A stretch of DNA of 64,000 nt from Betaproteobacteria bacterium (GCA_016717855.1 JADKEV010000029.1:19523-83522); one strand, 5' to 3'. Positions 17,363 to 26,920 are shown, numbered from the stretch's first letter. Numbers and translations are program-made. Notes: generated by a model not told the origin, from the letters alone.

Positions 17363-19165
17363 TCAGGGCGCCTGCCCTGGACCGCTCTTGCCGTTCTTCA
17401 TGGTGAAACTGTAGGACAGCGTCGGCGCCGCGGCCGGGCGCGGCGCCGGCAGCAGCCGCCGCAGGCGTTGCGCATGATCCTGCATCCGCCGCCCCAGCAC
17501 CGGATCCGCGGACCAGCGGTCGGCGATGTCGAGCAAGGCGGAGAGCCCCGCGATCGCGCCGCCGGCAGCGATCCGCCCTTGCTGCGCGAGAATTGCCGAA
17601 AAAGCGGGCGCGAACAGCGGATCGAGCGGCGCCGGGCCCGCCGCCAGCGCCGTCGCGACGCCCGGCGCCGTCAGCAGTCCCGCGCCATACTGCCTTTGCA
17701 CATGCGCGCGGTACCCGGCGAACATCTCCGCGGCGGCCGCGGCGTGGCCGGCGGCGAGCAGGTTTTCCGTAATGGTCGGAATCCGGCTCTCGAGCAACGC
17801 CCGGTCGGCGATCGCGTAACCGTTCTCTTCCGTGCAGGCGCCGCCGGCGGCCGCGATCGCGGCGTAGAGGCGGGCGCCGCCGGCGATGTCGCCGCGCGCG
17901 AAACGGATTTCCGCCAGCGCGGCGCGCGCCATCCAGAGCAGCGAGGCCGCTTCCAGGAAGTGCCCCAGCGGGGCGACCGCGAGCGTGCAGCCGGCGGCGC
18001 CCGCGAACATCCGTTCCGCGCGCTCGATGTCGTTCTCGAAGTGCTGCGCGATGAGACCCAGATAGAAGTACAGGCTGGGCAGGAAATACGGAACGACGCG
18101 GCCGACGGCGCTGAGATCAGCGCACTTTCGCAGCAATTCCTGCGCGGCCGCCGGGTCTTCGATTTGCGGCCCGAATGCCAGTGCGCATGCGGCGACGAGG
18201 CGCCGCGCGAGAGCGCTCGCCTCGGCGGCGCGGTTCGCGCCTACGTATTCCTTGATCAGCCGGTAGGCCATGCCCTGCCAGACCGGGGATGTGGTGTCGG
18301 GCAGTCCGGCGTGCGCCTCGAGGTAGGCGCGATACGTCGGTTGCAATTTGGCCGGCGCCGGATCCACCGCGAGCGGTGCGCGCGACGCCCACAGGAACAG
18401 GCGCTCGCCGAAGCGGCGCACGGCGACGTGCGCGAATCCGGCGCGCCGCGCGGTGCCGGCCAGCGCATCCTCCGAGAGCAGGAAGCCGTGGAAGCCCGGG
18501 GAGAGCGCGGCGTGCAGGGTCAGCGAATGCTGCGCGGGCTCGACGTACTCCCTGCAGGGTGTCGTGAGCACCAGCACGCCGTTGCCGGCGACGTAGTTCG
18601 CGAGCAGCGCGACGAAAGCGCCGGGATCGGGCACATGCTCGATCACCTCCGAGGCGTAGACGACATCGAAGCGGCGGCCCGCCAGCGCCGGCTCGTCCTG
18701 CAGCATCCTGTCATGGACCGTGATCCCCAGCATCCGCGCGCCGACCGCGCCGTAGTGCGCGAGTTCGACGCCGACCGCTTCGCCACCATGGATGCGCTGC
18801 CAGTAGTCGACGGCAAAGCCGAAACCGCAGCCGACATCGAGCAGGGTCCGCCGCCCGGGCGTCTTCTCCGCGAGCACGGGCCAGATGGTCTCCCAGACGC
18901 CGCCGCCGACCTCGACGTAGAACCGCCAGAACGCGTCGTCGCGCTCGACCATGTCGGCGAAGTTCGTCACCCCGGGCGGGTCGAACTGGCCGCTGCCGCA
19001 GGACTCGCAATGAAGGAACTTCAGCAGCGGGAACGGCGCGACCGCGGAGGGCACTTCGAGCACGGGACGGTGCGGGCCGGTCACGCCGCAGACCGGGCAG
19101 CGCAGCTGCCGTACCGCCTGTCCGGCGCCGGTCAGCCAGTGTATGTCGTCGAGTTTGTTCGCCAT
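17363..19165 (-). CDS. Class I SAM-dependent methyltransferase with zinc ribbon and long helical C-terminus
   Basis: The 600-residue protein begins with a zinc ribbon (CPVCG at about 23 and CESCG at about 54), followed by a methyltransferase fold: LLDVGCGFGFAVDYW (about 108), the acidic VGVELAHYGAV, ASEVIEHVPDPGAF (about 172) and VLVLTTPCREYVEP. From about 290 on, the chain is Ala-rich helices that look like degenerate TPRs. Zinc-ribbon methyltransferases of this shape are common in sugar and surface-glycan clusters, which fits the neighbours. The substrate is unknown. It may be cotranscribed with msrA upstream. Confidence 0.8.
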   Translation of the reverse strand: MANKLDDIHWLTGAGQAVRQLRCPVCGVTGPHRPVLEVPSAVAPFPLLKFLHCESCGSGQFDPPGVTNFADMVERDDAFWRFYVEVGGGVWETIWPVLAEKTPGRRTLLDVGCGFGFAVDYWQRIHGGEAVGVELAHYGAVGARMLGITVHDRMLQDEPALAGRRFDVVYASEVIEHVPDPGAFVALLANYVAGNGVLVLTTPCREYVEPAQHSLTLHAALSPGFHGFLLSEDALAGTARRAGFAHVAVRRFGERLFLWASRAPLAVDPAPAKLQPTYRAYLEAHAGLPDTTSPVWQGMAYRLIKEYVGANRAAEASALARRLVAACALAFGPQIEDPAAAQELLRKCADLSAVGRVVPYFLPSLYFYLGLIAQHFENDIERAERMFAGAAGCTLAVAPLGHFLEAASLLWMARAALAEIRFARGDIAGGARLYAAIAAAGGACTEENGYAIADRALLESRIPTITENLLAAGHAAAAAEMFAGYRAHVQRQYGAGLLTAPGVATALAAGPAPLDPLFAPAFSAILAQQGRIAAGGAIAGLSALLDIADRWSADPVLGRRMQDHAQRLRRLLPAPRPAAAPTLSYSFTMKNGKSGPGQAP

Positions 19166-19225
19166 GGCGATGCCGTGATGACTGGTGTAGCGCGGGGTCC
19201 GGCCTCCCTCCCGGCCGGACTCCGC

Positions 19226-19764
19226 TCAGCGCTTGAGCCTGGCCAGGAAGTGCTTGCGGAACTTCGCCACCTTCGGGGCGACGACCACCGAGCATAGGGG
19301 TTGGCGCTGCCGGTCCGGGCAAAGTACTCCTGGTGGTAGTCCTCGGCGACATAGAACTTCGACGCCGGCACGACTTCGGTCACGATGGGCCGGCCCCAGA
19401 CCCCCGCTGCGGTGAGCGCCGCGATGACTTCCCCGGCTGTCGCCCTCTGTTCCGGCGTGTGATGGAAGATCGCCGAGCGGTACTGCGTGCCCGCGTCGCT
19501 GCCCTGCCGGTTCAGCGTCGTCGGATCGTGGATGGTGAAGAACACCTCGAGCAGTTCCCGGAACGACACCACGCCGGGGTCGAAGGTGATCTGCACGACT
19601 TCCGCGTGCCCGGTGTTGCCGTCGCACACCTCGGCATACGTCGGATCGGGGGTCCGCCCGCCCATGTAGCCGGACTCGACCGAGAGGACGCCGTTGAGTT
19701 CATCGTACACGGCCTCGAGGCACCAGAAGCAGCCGCCGGCCAGCGTTGCGGTTTCAGTCGTCAT
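19226..19764 (-). pseudogene. msrA: Peptide-methionine (S)-S-oxide reductase with a single-base frameshift
   Basis: From the ATG at 19764 the frame gives an MsrA: TLAGGCFWCLEAVYDELNGV with the catalytic GCFWC, SGYMGG, TYAEVCDGNTGHAEVV, and YVAEDYHQEYFARTGSANPY. Directly after NPY the frame diverts, while the family ending CSVVVAPKVAKFRKHFLARLKR resumes in another frame and stops at 19226. One missing base near 19294 explains it. The residues lost are the distal C-terminus, which holds a resolving region in many MsrA proteins. It is either a real mutation or a sequence error. An intact, exported MsrA is at 52.1 kb. Confidence 0.85.
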
Positions 19765-19838
19765 GTGGTTGGCTCCGCGTGATTGGAAGAGTGGTTGGTC
19801 GATCGGCCAGCGCCCGCGCTTACAGGCTCCGCCCGCAT

Positions 19839-20303
19839 TCAGATCAGCTTGCCCAGCACGTAGCCGATCACGATGCCGATGATCAGCGCGATGGTCACGC
19901 CGCGGTAAGTCAGCACGTCCTTCGAATAGCCGCGCTTGATCGCCACGAACGAAACCAGGTAGCCGACGGCGTTGAGCAGCCAGATGAAGCCGATCGAGAG
20001 CACCTTGACGATCAGCGGGCCGATGATCGGGATCAGCGTGATGATGCCCAGCAGCCACGCGAACGCGTTCGAGACGAGCCCCACGACCACGACGCTGCCG
20101 GCGATCACCGTCTTGTCCACATGGTAGCTCAACGCCATCCATACCAGTCCGAGCATCACCAGCCATAGCACCACCATGACTTTCCAGCTGCGCAACCAAT
20201 GCGGCTTGTCGGTCTCGGTCAGATCGGACGGCGTCAAGATGGGCGCGGGGGCGCCGGGGGCGGGCGGGTTTTTCTGGGCATGTCCGGGGAAAGTGTAACG
20301 CAT
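19839..20303 (-). CDS. Small integral membrane protein, unknown function
   Basis: The product is about 154 residues. The N-terminus (about 45 residues) is polar and Pro-rich. The rest has four or five hydrophobic helices (WKVMVVLWLVMLGLVWMAL, AGSVVVVGLVSNAFAWLLG, IPIIGPLIVKVLSIGFIWLL and a final IALIIGIVIGYVLGKLI). I do not recognise a family. The ATG at 20303 is chosen because residues before it are random-looking Arg/Pro/Ala. It precedes msrA on the same strand. The 262 bp between this start and the TPR gene at 20566 hold no gene I can support. Confidence 0.6.
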   Translation of the reverse strand: MRYTFPGHAQKNPPAPGAPAPILTPSDLTETDKPHWLRSWKVMVVLWLVMLGLVWMALSYHVDKTVIAGSVVVVGLVSNAFAWLLGIITLIPIIGPLIVKVLSIGFIWLLNAVGYLVSFVAIKRGYSKDVLTYRGVTIALIIGIVIGYVLGKLI

Positions 20304-20565
20304 CCGGCGCGGCCGGCCGGGCCGTGCGCGGAACGCGCCGGCGACTTTGACCGCGCCGTGCAAAACACCTATGCTACGGCGCGCGCGGCGCGCGCCTGCA
20401 GCCGGCGCCGGCGGCGCGGCGTCGCGCATCCGCGCGCGTACCTGGAGAGCAAGGCATGAGCAATATTCGTTGGCCGTCGGGACACGTTCTCGTCCGCCGG
20501 GCGCACGGTCGCGCGGTGCTGGTCAGCGCGGCGGGTCTGCCAAAGGCGCGGAGCGCATCCTGATC

Positions 20566-21525
20566 ATGGGCTGGAACGCCGCGCGCCTCGCGATGGCGGC
20601 CGCCGTCGCGGCCTGTGCCCTGGCCGCATGCGCCGGCCGGGAGAGCGTCACGGCCACGGTGTCGACCGATCAGGACTTCGAGCAGTTGTGGGACTACGGC
20701 AAGCCGGCCGATTCCGAGGCGCGTTTTCGCGCCGAACTGGCGCGCCATCCGCCCGGGACCGAGGCGCATGCGCAGTTGCTCACGCAGATCGCGCGCACGC
20801 ACTCGCTGCGGCGGAACTTCGACCAGGCGCACCAATTGCTCGACCAGGTCGAAGCGGGCCTTGCCGCGGTGAGTCCCAAAGTGCGCGTCCGCTACGAACT
20901 CGAGCGCGGGCGGGCGTTCAATTCGGCGGGCGACAAGGCGCGCGCGTCGGCGCTGTTCGCCGCCGCGTGGGAGCGCGCCGGCGCCGCCGGGCTGGACTTC
21001 TACGCGATCGACGCGGCGCACATGATGGCGATCGTCACGCCGCCCGCCGCGCAGCACGAGTGGAACCTGAAGGCGCTGGCGCTGACCGAGCGCACGCCGG
21101 ACCCGCGCGCGAAGAAGTGGCTGGTCGCGCTGTACAACAACATCGGCTGGACGTATCACGACCAGAAGGACTACGCGGCGGCGCTGGACATGTTCGACAA
21201 GGCGCTGGCCGCGGCCGAAGCGCGCGGCCGGCCGGAAGCGGTGCGCATCGCGCAGTGGACCGTCGCGCGCTGCCTGCGCTCGCTGGGCCGCGTGGAGGAA
21301 GCGCTGCAGCGCCAGCTCGCGCTGCGCGACGATCCGGCGGCCGCGTCGGCCGGCGACGGCTACGTGCACGAGGAGATCGGCGAGAACCTGCTGGCGCTGG
21401 GCCGCGCGTCCGAGGCGCGCCCGAGCTTCGCGCGGGCGCATGTGCTGCTCAAGGACGACGGTTACCTGCAGGCCAACGAGCCGCAGCGCCTGGCGCGGCT
21501 CCGCGAACTGGGCGAGGGTCGCTGA
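20566..21525 (+). CDS. TPR-repeat lipoprotein
   Basis: The 319-residue protein has an N-terminal lipoprotein signal (AVAACALAAC, with Cys at about 21). The mature part is almost entirely tetratricopeptide helices: repeats are visible at about 55-120, 130-190 and 200-300 (for example KKWLVALYNNIGWTYHDQKD, then DMFDKALAAAEARGRPE). It is probably an outer-membrane-anchored scaffold. Its TGA overlaps the ATG of the following MFS gene by one base, so the two are translationally coupled. Confidence 0.75.
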   Translation: MGWNAARLAMAAAVAACALAACAGRESVTATVSTDQDFEQLWDYGKPADSEARFRAELARHPPGTEAHAQLLTQIARTHSLRRNFDQAHQLLDQVEAGLAAVSPKVRVRYELERGRAFNSAGDKARASALFAAAWERAGAAGLDFYAIDAAHMMAIVTPPAAQHEWNLKALALTERTPDPRAKKWLVALYNNIGWTYHDQKDYAAALDMFDKALAAAEARGRPEAVRIAQWTVARCLRSLGRVEEALQRQLALRDDPAAASAGDGYVHEEIGENLLALGRASEARPSFARAHVLLKDDGYLQANEPQRLARLRELGEGR

Positions 21526-22775
21526 TGGCGCCGCTGCCCCGCACCGTCTGGGCGCTGGGGCTGGTGAGCCTGCTGATGGATTTCTCGTCCGAACTGATCC
21601 ACGGCCTGCTGCCCGTCTATCTGACCGCGACGCTGGGCGTGAGCGTCGTCGCTCTGGGGTGGATCGAAGGCGTGGCCGAGGCCACCGCGGCGATCGTGAA
21701 GGTCTTTTCGGGAACGCTGTCCGACGCGCTGGGCAAGAGGAAGCCGTTGCTGCTGCTGGGTTACGGGCTGGCCGCGCTGACCAAGCCGCTGTTTCCGCTG
21801 GCCGGCGGCGCCGGGCTGGTGTTCGCCGCGCGCTTCCTGGACCGGATCGGCAAGGGCATACGCGGAGCCCCGCGCGACGCGCTGGTCGCCGACGTGACGC
21901 CGCCGGAGCAACGCGGCGCCGCGTACGGGATGCGGCAGTCGCTCGACACGGTGGGCGCGGTGCTGGGGCCGCTGGCGGCGATGGCATTGCTGGCCGGCGT
22001 GTTCGGCGCCGCGTTCGACGTGCGCGCCGCGCTGTGGTTCGCCGTCGTGCCGGCAATGGCGGCGTGGCTGTTGCTGCTGGTGGTGGTCCGGGAGCCACCC
22101 GGCACTGCTGCGCGTGGACAGCAGGCCGTGCCCGAGCCTGCGCATGTCGCGGCGTCCGGGCAGCAGCCGGCCGGCGCAGGGAAGCGCGGCGCCGGCCTGC
22201 GCTGGTCCGACGCGCGCGCCTTCGCCGCCGACTATTGGGTCGTGGTCGCGCTGGGCGCGGTGTTCACGCTGGCACGGTTTTCGGAAGCCTTCCTGGTGCT
22301 CCGCGTGAGCGCGTTCGACGCGAGTCTGCTATGGGGCCCCGCGGCGATCGCGGTGATGAGCATCGTCTACGCGCTGGTGTCGTACCCGGCCGGGTTGCTG
22401 GCCGACCGGGTCGATGCGCGCGGCCTGCTCGCGGCGGGACTCGTCGTGCTGATCGCCGCCGACGCGGTGCTCGCGCTGGCGACGACGCCCTGGATGGCGC
22501 TGGGCGGCGTCGCCTTGTGGGGATTGCACATGGGGCTGACCCAGGGCGTGCTCGCGGCGATGGTCGCGGGCACGGCGCCGGCGGCGCTGCGCGGCAGCGC
22601 GTTCGGCGTCTTCAACCTCGTGTCCGGCGTGATGCTGCTGGTCGCCAGCGTCCTGGCCGGGGTGTTGTGGCAGCATGTGAACCCGGCCGCGACGTTCGTC
22701 GCCGGCGGCGCGCTGTGCTGCGTTACCATGCTCGGGCTGCCGTGGGTGCGGCCGCTGCGGCCCGGTCAACAATAA
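21525..22775 (+). CDS. MFS transporter, drug-efflux-like
   Basis: The 416-residue permease has twelve hydrophobic helices. The first half has LLMDFSSELIHGLLPVYL, the DALGKRKPLLLLGYG loop, and RFLDRIGKGIRGAPRDALVAD after helix 4, a hallmark of one MFS subgroup. A polar loop at about 190-225 separates the halves. It may export a small molecule. It is coupled to the TPR lipoprotein upstream (TGATG) and followed after 43 bases by a Bug receptor. Confidence 0.82.
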   Translation: MAPLPRTVWALGLVSLLMDFSSELIHGLLPVYLTATLGVSVVALGWIEGVAEATAAIVKVFSGTLSDALGKRKPLLLLGYGLAALTKPLFPLAGGAGLVFAARFLDRIGKGIRGAPRDALVADVTPPEQRGAAYGMRQSLDTVGAVLGPLAAMALLAGVFGAAFDVRAALWFAVVPAMAAWLLLLVVVREPPGTAARGQQAVPEPAHVAASGQQPAGAGKRGAGLRWSDARAFAADYWVVVALGAVFTLARFSEAFLVLRVSAFDASLLWGPAAIAVMSIVYALVSYPAGLLADRVDARGLLAAGLVVLIAADAVLALATTPWMALGGVALWGLHMGLTQGVLAAMVAGTAPAALRGSAFGVFNLVSGVMLLVASVLAGVLWQHVNPAATFVAGGALCCVTMLGLPWVRPLRPGQQ

Positions 22776-22818
22776 GCGCCTTCCATTCCGGAACGCGCAA
22801 CAACGGAGACGCCTGAAC

Positions 22819-23784
22819 ATGCATGCAAACTGGAAATGGCTCGCCGGCGCCGCGCTGTGCGCGCTGGCCGCCGGCGCGGCGGCGCAGTACCCGACCAGGC
22901 CGATACACATCGTCGTCCCCAGCGCGCCCGGCGACGGGTCGGACCTGACCGCGCGGCTGATCAGCGACAAGCTCGCGGCGGTGCTGGGGCAGCCGGTGAT
23001 CATCGACAACAAACTGGGCGCGGGCGGCGTCGTGGGCACCGAGTTCGCCGCGCGCCAGCCGGCCGATGGCTACACGCTGATCATGGCCAACGCCGGCTCG
23101 CACGCGATCAACGCGGCGCTCTACAGCAAGCTCTCGTACGACCCGGCGAAGGACTTCACCGCGGTGGCGCTGGTGTCGGTGTCGCCGAACATGATGTCGG
23201 TCAACACCTCGCTGCCGGTGAAGTCGGTGGCCGAGTTCATCGCCTATGCGAAGGCGAATCCGGGGGCGATCAACTATGCGTCGGGCGGCAACGGCAGTTC
23301 GGCGCACCTGTCGGCCGAGCTGTTCAAGAGCATGACCGGCATCAAGATGAATCACGTGCCGTACAAGGGCTCGACGCCGGCGCTCACCGACCTGATCGGC
23401 GGCCAGGTGCAGGTGATGATAGGCAACCTGCCGCCGATGCTGCCGCACGTGAAAGGCGGCAAGCTGCGCGCGCTGGCGGTGACGACATTGAAGCGCTATC
23501 CGGGACTGCCCGACGTGCCGACCGTGGCGGAGTCGGGACTCGCCGGCTTCGAGACGGTGGCGTGGTTCGGATTGTTCGCGCCGGCGGGAACGCCGAAGGA
23601 AATCGTCGCCCGCCTGAATCGCGAAGTGAACGCCATCGTGTCGCAGCCCGAGGTGCGCGAGCGCCTGCTGGGTCTCGGGATGGAGCCCGCGCTGGGCACG
23701 CCGGAGGATTACACCGCGCGGCAGGCGGCCGACATCGCGAAATGGAAGAAGGTCGTGGCCGAGTCGGGGGCGAAGATCGACTAG
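22819..23784 (+). CDS. Bug/TctC-family periplasmic solute receptor
   Basis: The 321-residue product has normal length for the family. A signal peptide ends at AAGAAAQ (about residue 23). Family motifs follow: YPTRPIHIVVPSAPGDGSD, VIIDNKLGAGGVVGTEF, VNTSLPVKSV, NHVPYKGSTPALTDLIGGQVQVM and WFGLFAPAGTPKEIV. It should bind a carboxylate-type solute in the periplasm. No membrane components are adjacent, as is usual for the expanded Bug set in Burkholderiales. Confidence 0.93.
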   Translation: MHANWKWLAGAALCALAAGAAAQYPTRPIHIVVPSAPGDGSDLTARLISDKLAAVLGQPVIIDNKLGAGGVVGTEFAARQPADGYTLIMANAGSHAINAALYSKLSYDPAKDFTAVALVSVSPNMMSVNTSLPVKSVAEFIAYAKANPGAINYASGGNGSSAHLSAELFKSMTGIKMNHVPYKGSTPALTDLIGGQVQVMIGNLPPMLPHVKGGKLRALAVTTLKRYPGLPDVPTVAESGLAGFETVAWFGLFAPAGTPKEIVARLNREVNAIVSQPEVRERLLGLGMEPALGTPEDYTARQAADIAKWKKVVAESGAKID

Positions 23785-23924
23785 CGCGATACTGCGTTCG
23801 GAGAGCCGGTGCGGAAATAGTCCGGCCCGCACGGGCTGGAACAGTTGCGCCTTGAATGCGCCGCTTGCCCAAAACCGCCGCGCAGGCTACATTTGGGGCT
23901 GCCCTCCCTTTGGAGTACTTACCT

Positions 23925-24530
23925 GTGTGGTCGCTGATTCAGGCTGCTGGCTGGCCTATCTGGTTGTTGATTTTCAGCTCCATCGTCGCCTTGGCGCTCA
24001 TCATCGAACGGCTCTGGATGCTGCGCCAGGTCACCGTCGCCCCGAAGGGCCTGGTCGACAAAGTGCTGGAGGAGTTCAAGGCGCGCGGCTTGACCCAGGA
24101 GCTGGTCAACAAGACCGCGCAGCAGGGTCCGCTGGGCCGCGTGCTCGCCGCCGGCTTGATCAACGTGCGCTCGCCGCGGGCGGTGATGAAGGAATCGATC
24201 GAGGAGGCGGGGCGGACGGTCGCGCACGATCTGGAGCGCTTCCTGACCACGCTGGGGACTATCGCTGCGATGTCGCCGCTGATGGGCCTGTTCGGCACCG
24301 TGGTCGGGATGATCGAGATCTTCGGGTCGAGCTCGCCCACGACCGGCAACCCGGGCCAGTTGGCGCACGGCATCTCGGTCGCTCTTTACAACACCGCCTA
24401 CGGACTGATCGTCGCCATTCCCAGCATGGCGTTCTATCGCCACTTCCGCCGCAAGATCGACGACCTGGTGCTGGAAATGGAGCAGCAGGCGGTCAAGCTG
24501 GTCGAAGTCGCGAACCAGGAACGGAAGTAA
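23925..24530 (+). CDS. exbB: ExbB/TolQ/MotA-family proton channel
   Basis: The product is about 201 residues from GTG 23925, with GGAG nine bases upstream. An earlier in-frame ATG at 23856 would add 23 residues of non-family character. Three membrane helices are visible: WSLIQAAGWPIWLLIFSSIVALALIIERL, then TLGTIAAMSPLMGLFGTVVGMIEIF, then GISVALYNTAYGLIVAIPSMAFY, with the family TxxxGLxxAIP-like stretch. It energises TonB- or Tol-type transport with ExbD, which follows at once. Its position before lpxK is the usual betaproteobacterial order. Confidence 0.92.
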   Translation: MWSLIQAAGWPIWLLIFSSIVALALIIERLWMLRQVTVAPKGLVDKVLEEFKARGLTQELVNKTAQQGPLGRVLAAGLINVRSPRAVMKESIEEAGRTVAHDLERFLTTLGTIAAMSPLMGLFGTVVGMIEIFGSSSPTTGNPGQLAHGISVALYNTAYGLIVAIPSMAFYRHFRRKIDDLVLEMEQQAVKLVEVANQERK

Positions 24531-24542
24531 GGCCGGCGACCG

Positions 24543-24965
24543 ATGAACTTCCGCGCCCTGCGGGTCCGCGAGGATCCCGAGATCAACTTCATACCGCTGA
24601 TCGACGTCCTGCTGGTCATCCTGATCTTCCTGCTGGTGACGACCACCTACCAGCGCTTCGCCGAGTTGCAGATCACGCTGCCCGAAGCCGATGCCGAGCA
24701 AAGCAAGCAGCGTCCGCGCGAGATCAACATCGGCATCGACGCCAACGGCCGTTACGTGATCAACAAGGCGGTGTTCACCTTCACCGGCGTGCCGCAGCTC
24801 GTCGAAACGCTCAAGTCCGCCGCCGGCGACGCCAAGGATCCGGTGATCATCATCAACGCCGACGCGAACGCCACGCACCAGTCCGTCGTGCATGTGATGG
24901 AAGCGGCGCGGCTGGCCGGCATCCTGCAGATCACCTTCGCCACCCAGAACACGGCGAACAAGTAG
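24543..24965 (+). CDS. exbD: ExbD/TolR-family biopolymer transport protein
   Basis: The 140-residue protein has one N-terminal transmembrane helix (INFIPLIDVLLVILIFLLV) with the essential aspartate in PLIDV, and a periplasmic domain from about residue 40 (QITLPEADAEQ, then FTGVPQLVETLKSA, then VIIINADANATHQSVVHVMEAA). It forms the proton-driven motor with ExbB. It starts 12 bases after exbB and ends 8 bases before lpxK. Confidence 0.94.
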   Translation: MNFRALRVREDPEINFIPLIDVLLVILIFLLVTTTYQRFAELQITLPEADAEQSKQRPREINIGIDANGRYVINKAVFTFTGVPQLVETLKSAAGDAKDPVIIINADANATHQSVVHVMEAARLAGILQITFATQNTANK

Positions 24966-24972
24966 GGCGCCC

Positions 24973-26034
24973 GTGGCCGGAATCGATTCCGCGCCATCGT
25001 TCCGCGAGAGGCTGGTGCGCGACTGGTACCGGCCGGCCCTGACCCCGCTCACCACGCTTCTGCTCCCGCTGTCCTGGCTGTTCGCCGCCATTGCCGGCGG
25101 CCGGCGCGCGGTCTACCGCACCGGCATCGCGCGCCCGGCGCCGCTGCCGGTCCCGGTGATCATCGTGGGCAACATCACGGCCGGGGGCACCGGCAAGACA
25201 CCGCTGGTGGCGTGGCTGGCGCGCGCGCTGGCCGCGCACGGACTGCATCCGGGGATCGTGTCGCGCGGCCATGGCGGCGCCAACGCCGCGCCGCGCGCGG
25301 TGGCCCGGGGCGACGATCCGCGCCAGGCCGGCGACGAGCCGCTGCTGCTGGCGCGCACGGGTGTCCCGGTCTGGATCGGCCGCGACCGGCTCGCGGCCGC
25401 GCGCGGTTTGCTGCGCGCCCATCCCGGAACCGACGTGCTGGTCAGCGACGACGGGCTGCAGCACTACCGGCTGCCCCGCGCGGTCGAGATCCTGGTCGTC
25501 GACGGCGAGCGCGGCTTCGGCAATGGCGCCTTGCTGCCGGCGGGCCCGCTGCGCGAGCCGGCGGCGCGCGCGAACACCGTCGATGCGATCGTCGTCAACG
25601 GCGGCACGTCCGGCGCCATGCGGGTGGCAGGGGCGACATGGGCGGCGGGCCGCGCGGTCCCCGAATTCGCGATGCGGCTGGAGGGCGCGCGCTTTGTCAG
25701 CCTGGCCGGCGCGGCGCGTTTCGCCGTCGCCGCGGACTTTCGCGGCCGGCGGGTGCATGCCATCGCGGGCATCGGCAACCCCGGGCGCTTTTTCGCCAGC
25801 CTCCGTGCGCTGGGCCTGGACCCGGTCTGTCACGCCTTTGCCGACCATCATGCCTACGCCGGGAGCGACCTCGCGCTGCCGGACGCCGAAGTGATCCTGA
25901 TGACCGACAAGGACGCGATAAAATGCGGTTCAATGGCCGACGCGCGGATGTGGACGCTGCCGGTCGAGGCCGCGCCCGCGCCGGGGCTGATCGAACTGAT
26001 ACTGGAGAAACTGCATGGACCCCAAACTGCTTGA
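24973..26034 (+). CDS. lpxK: Tetraacyldisaccharide 4'-kinase
   Basis: LpxK phosphorylates the 4' position of the lipid A disaccharide at the inner membrane. The 353-residue product has one N-terminal membrane segment (PLTTLLLPLSWLFAAIAGG), a P-loop NITAGGTGKTPLV (about residue 61-73), SDDGLQHYRL (about 157), RGFGNGALLPAGPLREP and FADHHAY. It starts with GTG eight bases after exbD. Its end overlaps the trm112 start by 20 bases. Confidence 0.96.
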   Translation: MAGIDSAPSFRERLVRDWYRPALTPLTTLLLPLSWLFAAIAGGRRAVYRTGIARPAPLPVPVIIVGNITAGGTGKTPLVAWLARALAAHGLHPGIVSRGHGGANAAPRAVARGDDPRQAGDEPLLLARTGVPVWIGRDRLAAARGLLRAHPGTDVLVSDDGLQHYRLPRAVEILVVDGERGFGNGALLPAGPLREPAARANTVDAIVVNGGTSGAMRVAGATWAAGRAVPEFAMRLEGARFVSLAGAARFAVAADFRGRRVHAIAGIGNPGRFFASLRALGLDPVCHAFADHHAYAGSDLALPDAEVILMTDKDAIKCGSMADARMWTLPVEAAPAPGLIELILEKLHGPQTA

Positions 26035-26197
26035 GATCCTGGTCTGCCCCGTCACCAAGGGTCCGCTGCTCTACGACAAGGCGCGCCAGGAACTGATCTC
26101 GAAGTCCGCCCGGCTGGCCTATCCGATACGCGACGGCATCCCGGTGATGCTCGAAGACGAGGCGCGCAAGCTCACGCCCGAGGAAGCCGAGAGGTAG
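26015..26197 (+). CDS. Trm112-family zinc-ribbon-like protein
   Basis: The 60-residue protein has the YcaR/Trm112 pattern: LLEILVCPVTKGPLLYDK near the start, SKSARLAYPIRDGIPVMLEDEAR at the end. Only one cysteine is left, as in many bacterial members. It sits between lpxK and kdsB, the standard place. The function is unknown, possibly stabilising a methyltransferase by analogy with eukaryotic Trm112. Confidence 0.92.
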   Translation: MDPKLLEILVCPVTKGPLLYDKARQELISKSARLAYPIRDGIPVMLEDEARKLTPEEAER

Positions 26198-26269
26198 CGC
26201 TTGCCGGGAAGCCGGCGCTGCGCGGCGGCCCCTTGGTCCAAACGTCCCGGCCCGACATCGGAGAACTTG

Positions 26270-26920
26270 ATGCAGCAATGGAATGCAACCTTGTACGAAC
26301 TTGGCTGGTTTGCCGCCTGCGTCATCGCGGTCCTCATCTACGAATGGGTGCAGCGCGGCCGCCACGCCGACAGCGACAGTCCGAACCTGCGCGGATGGCA
26401 GGCAAGGGTGCGTGTGCAATGGGTGGTCGCCCTGATGCAGCAGGGCCTGCAGGAGATCGTCGCGGTGCAGACCCTGCGCAATTCGGTGATGGCCTCGAGC
26501 TTCATGGCCTCGATCGCCGGCCTCGCGATTCCCGGCGTGTTCACGATGAGCACCGAAGTCAACCGGCAAGCCGTGGATTGGCATCGCGACCTGGGCCTGC
26601 CGTTCGCCGCCGGATTGCAACCCCTGAAAGTGATGATGCTGGTCGCGGTGTTCTTCGCCGCCTTCGTGTTTTTCGTCCAGGCGATTCGGCTGTTCAACCA
26701 TGTCGGCTACATGATCGTGCTGCCGCAGGACACGGCGCAGTCCGTCCCGCCCGCCGAAGTGGCCCGCTACCTCAATCTCGCCGGCGGCAGCTTCACCTAC
26801 GGGGTGCGGCTGTTTTTCGCGTGCCTGCCCGTGGCGGCATGGCTGATCGACGTCCATCTGCTCGCCCTCGCCACCGTCATCCTGCTGTTGCTCTACCGCC
26901 AGTTCGACCGCCGGCCGTAA
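26270..26920 (+). CDS. DUF599-family membrane protein
   Basis: The 216-residue protein has four hydrophobic segments: WFAACVIAVLIYEWV, SSFMASIAGLAIPGVF, MMLVAVFFAAFVFFVQAIRLF and a C-terminal pair ending in VILLLLYRQF. NxVMASSFMAS and IRLFNHVGYMI are typical of DUF599, whose function is unknown. The ATG at 26270 has GGAGA six bases upstream. It interrupts the otherwise typical trm112-kdsB adjacency. A large palindrome starts seven bases after the stop. Confidence 0.8.
   Translation: MQQWNATLYELGWFAACVIAVLIYEWVQRGRHADSDSPNLRGWQARVRVQWVVALMQQGLQEIVAVQTLRNSVMASSFMASIAGLAIPGVFTMSTEVNRQAVDWHRDLGLPFAAGLQPLKVMMLVAVFFAAFVFFVQAIRLFNHVGYMIVLPQDTAQSVPPAEVARYLNLAGGSFTYGVRLFFACLPVAAWLIDVHLLALATVILLLLYRQFDRRP

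Noticed and set aside
20347..20565. N-terminal extension of the TPR lipoprotein to an earlier start
   Set aside because: The residues before 20566 are Arg/Ala-rich noise, and the lipoprotein signal peptide starts only at the ATG 20566.
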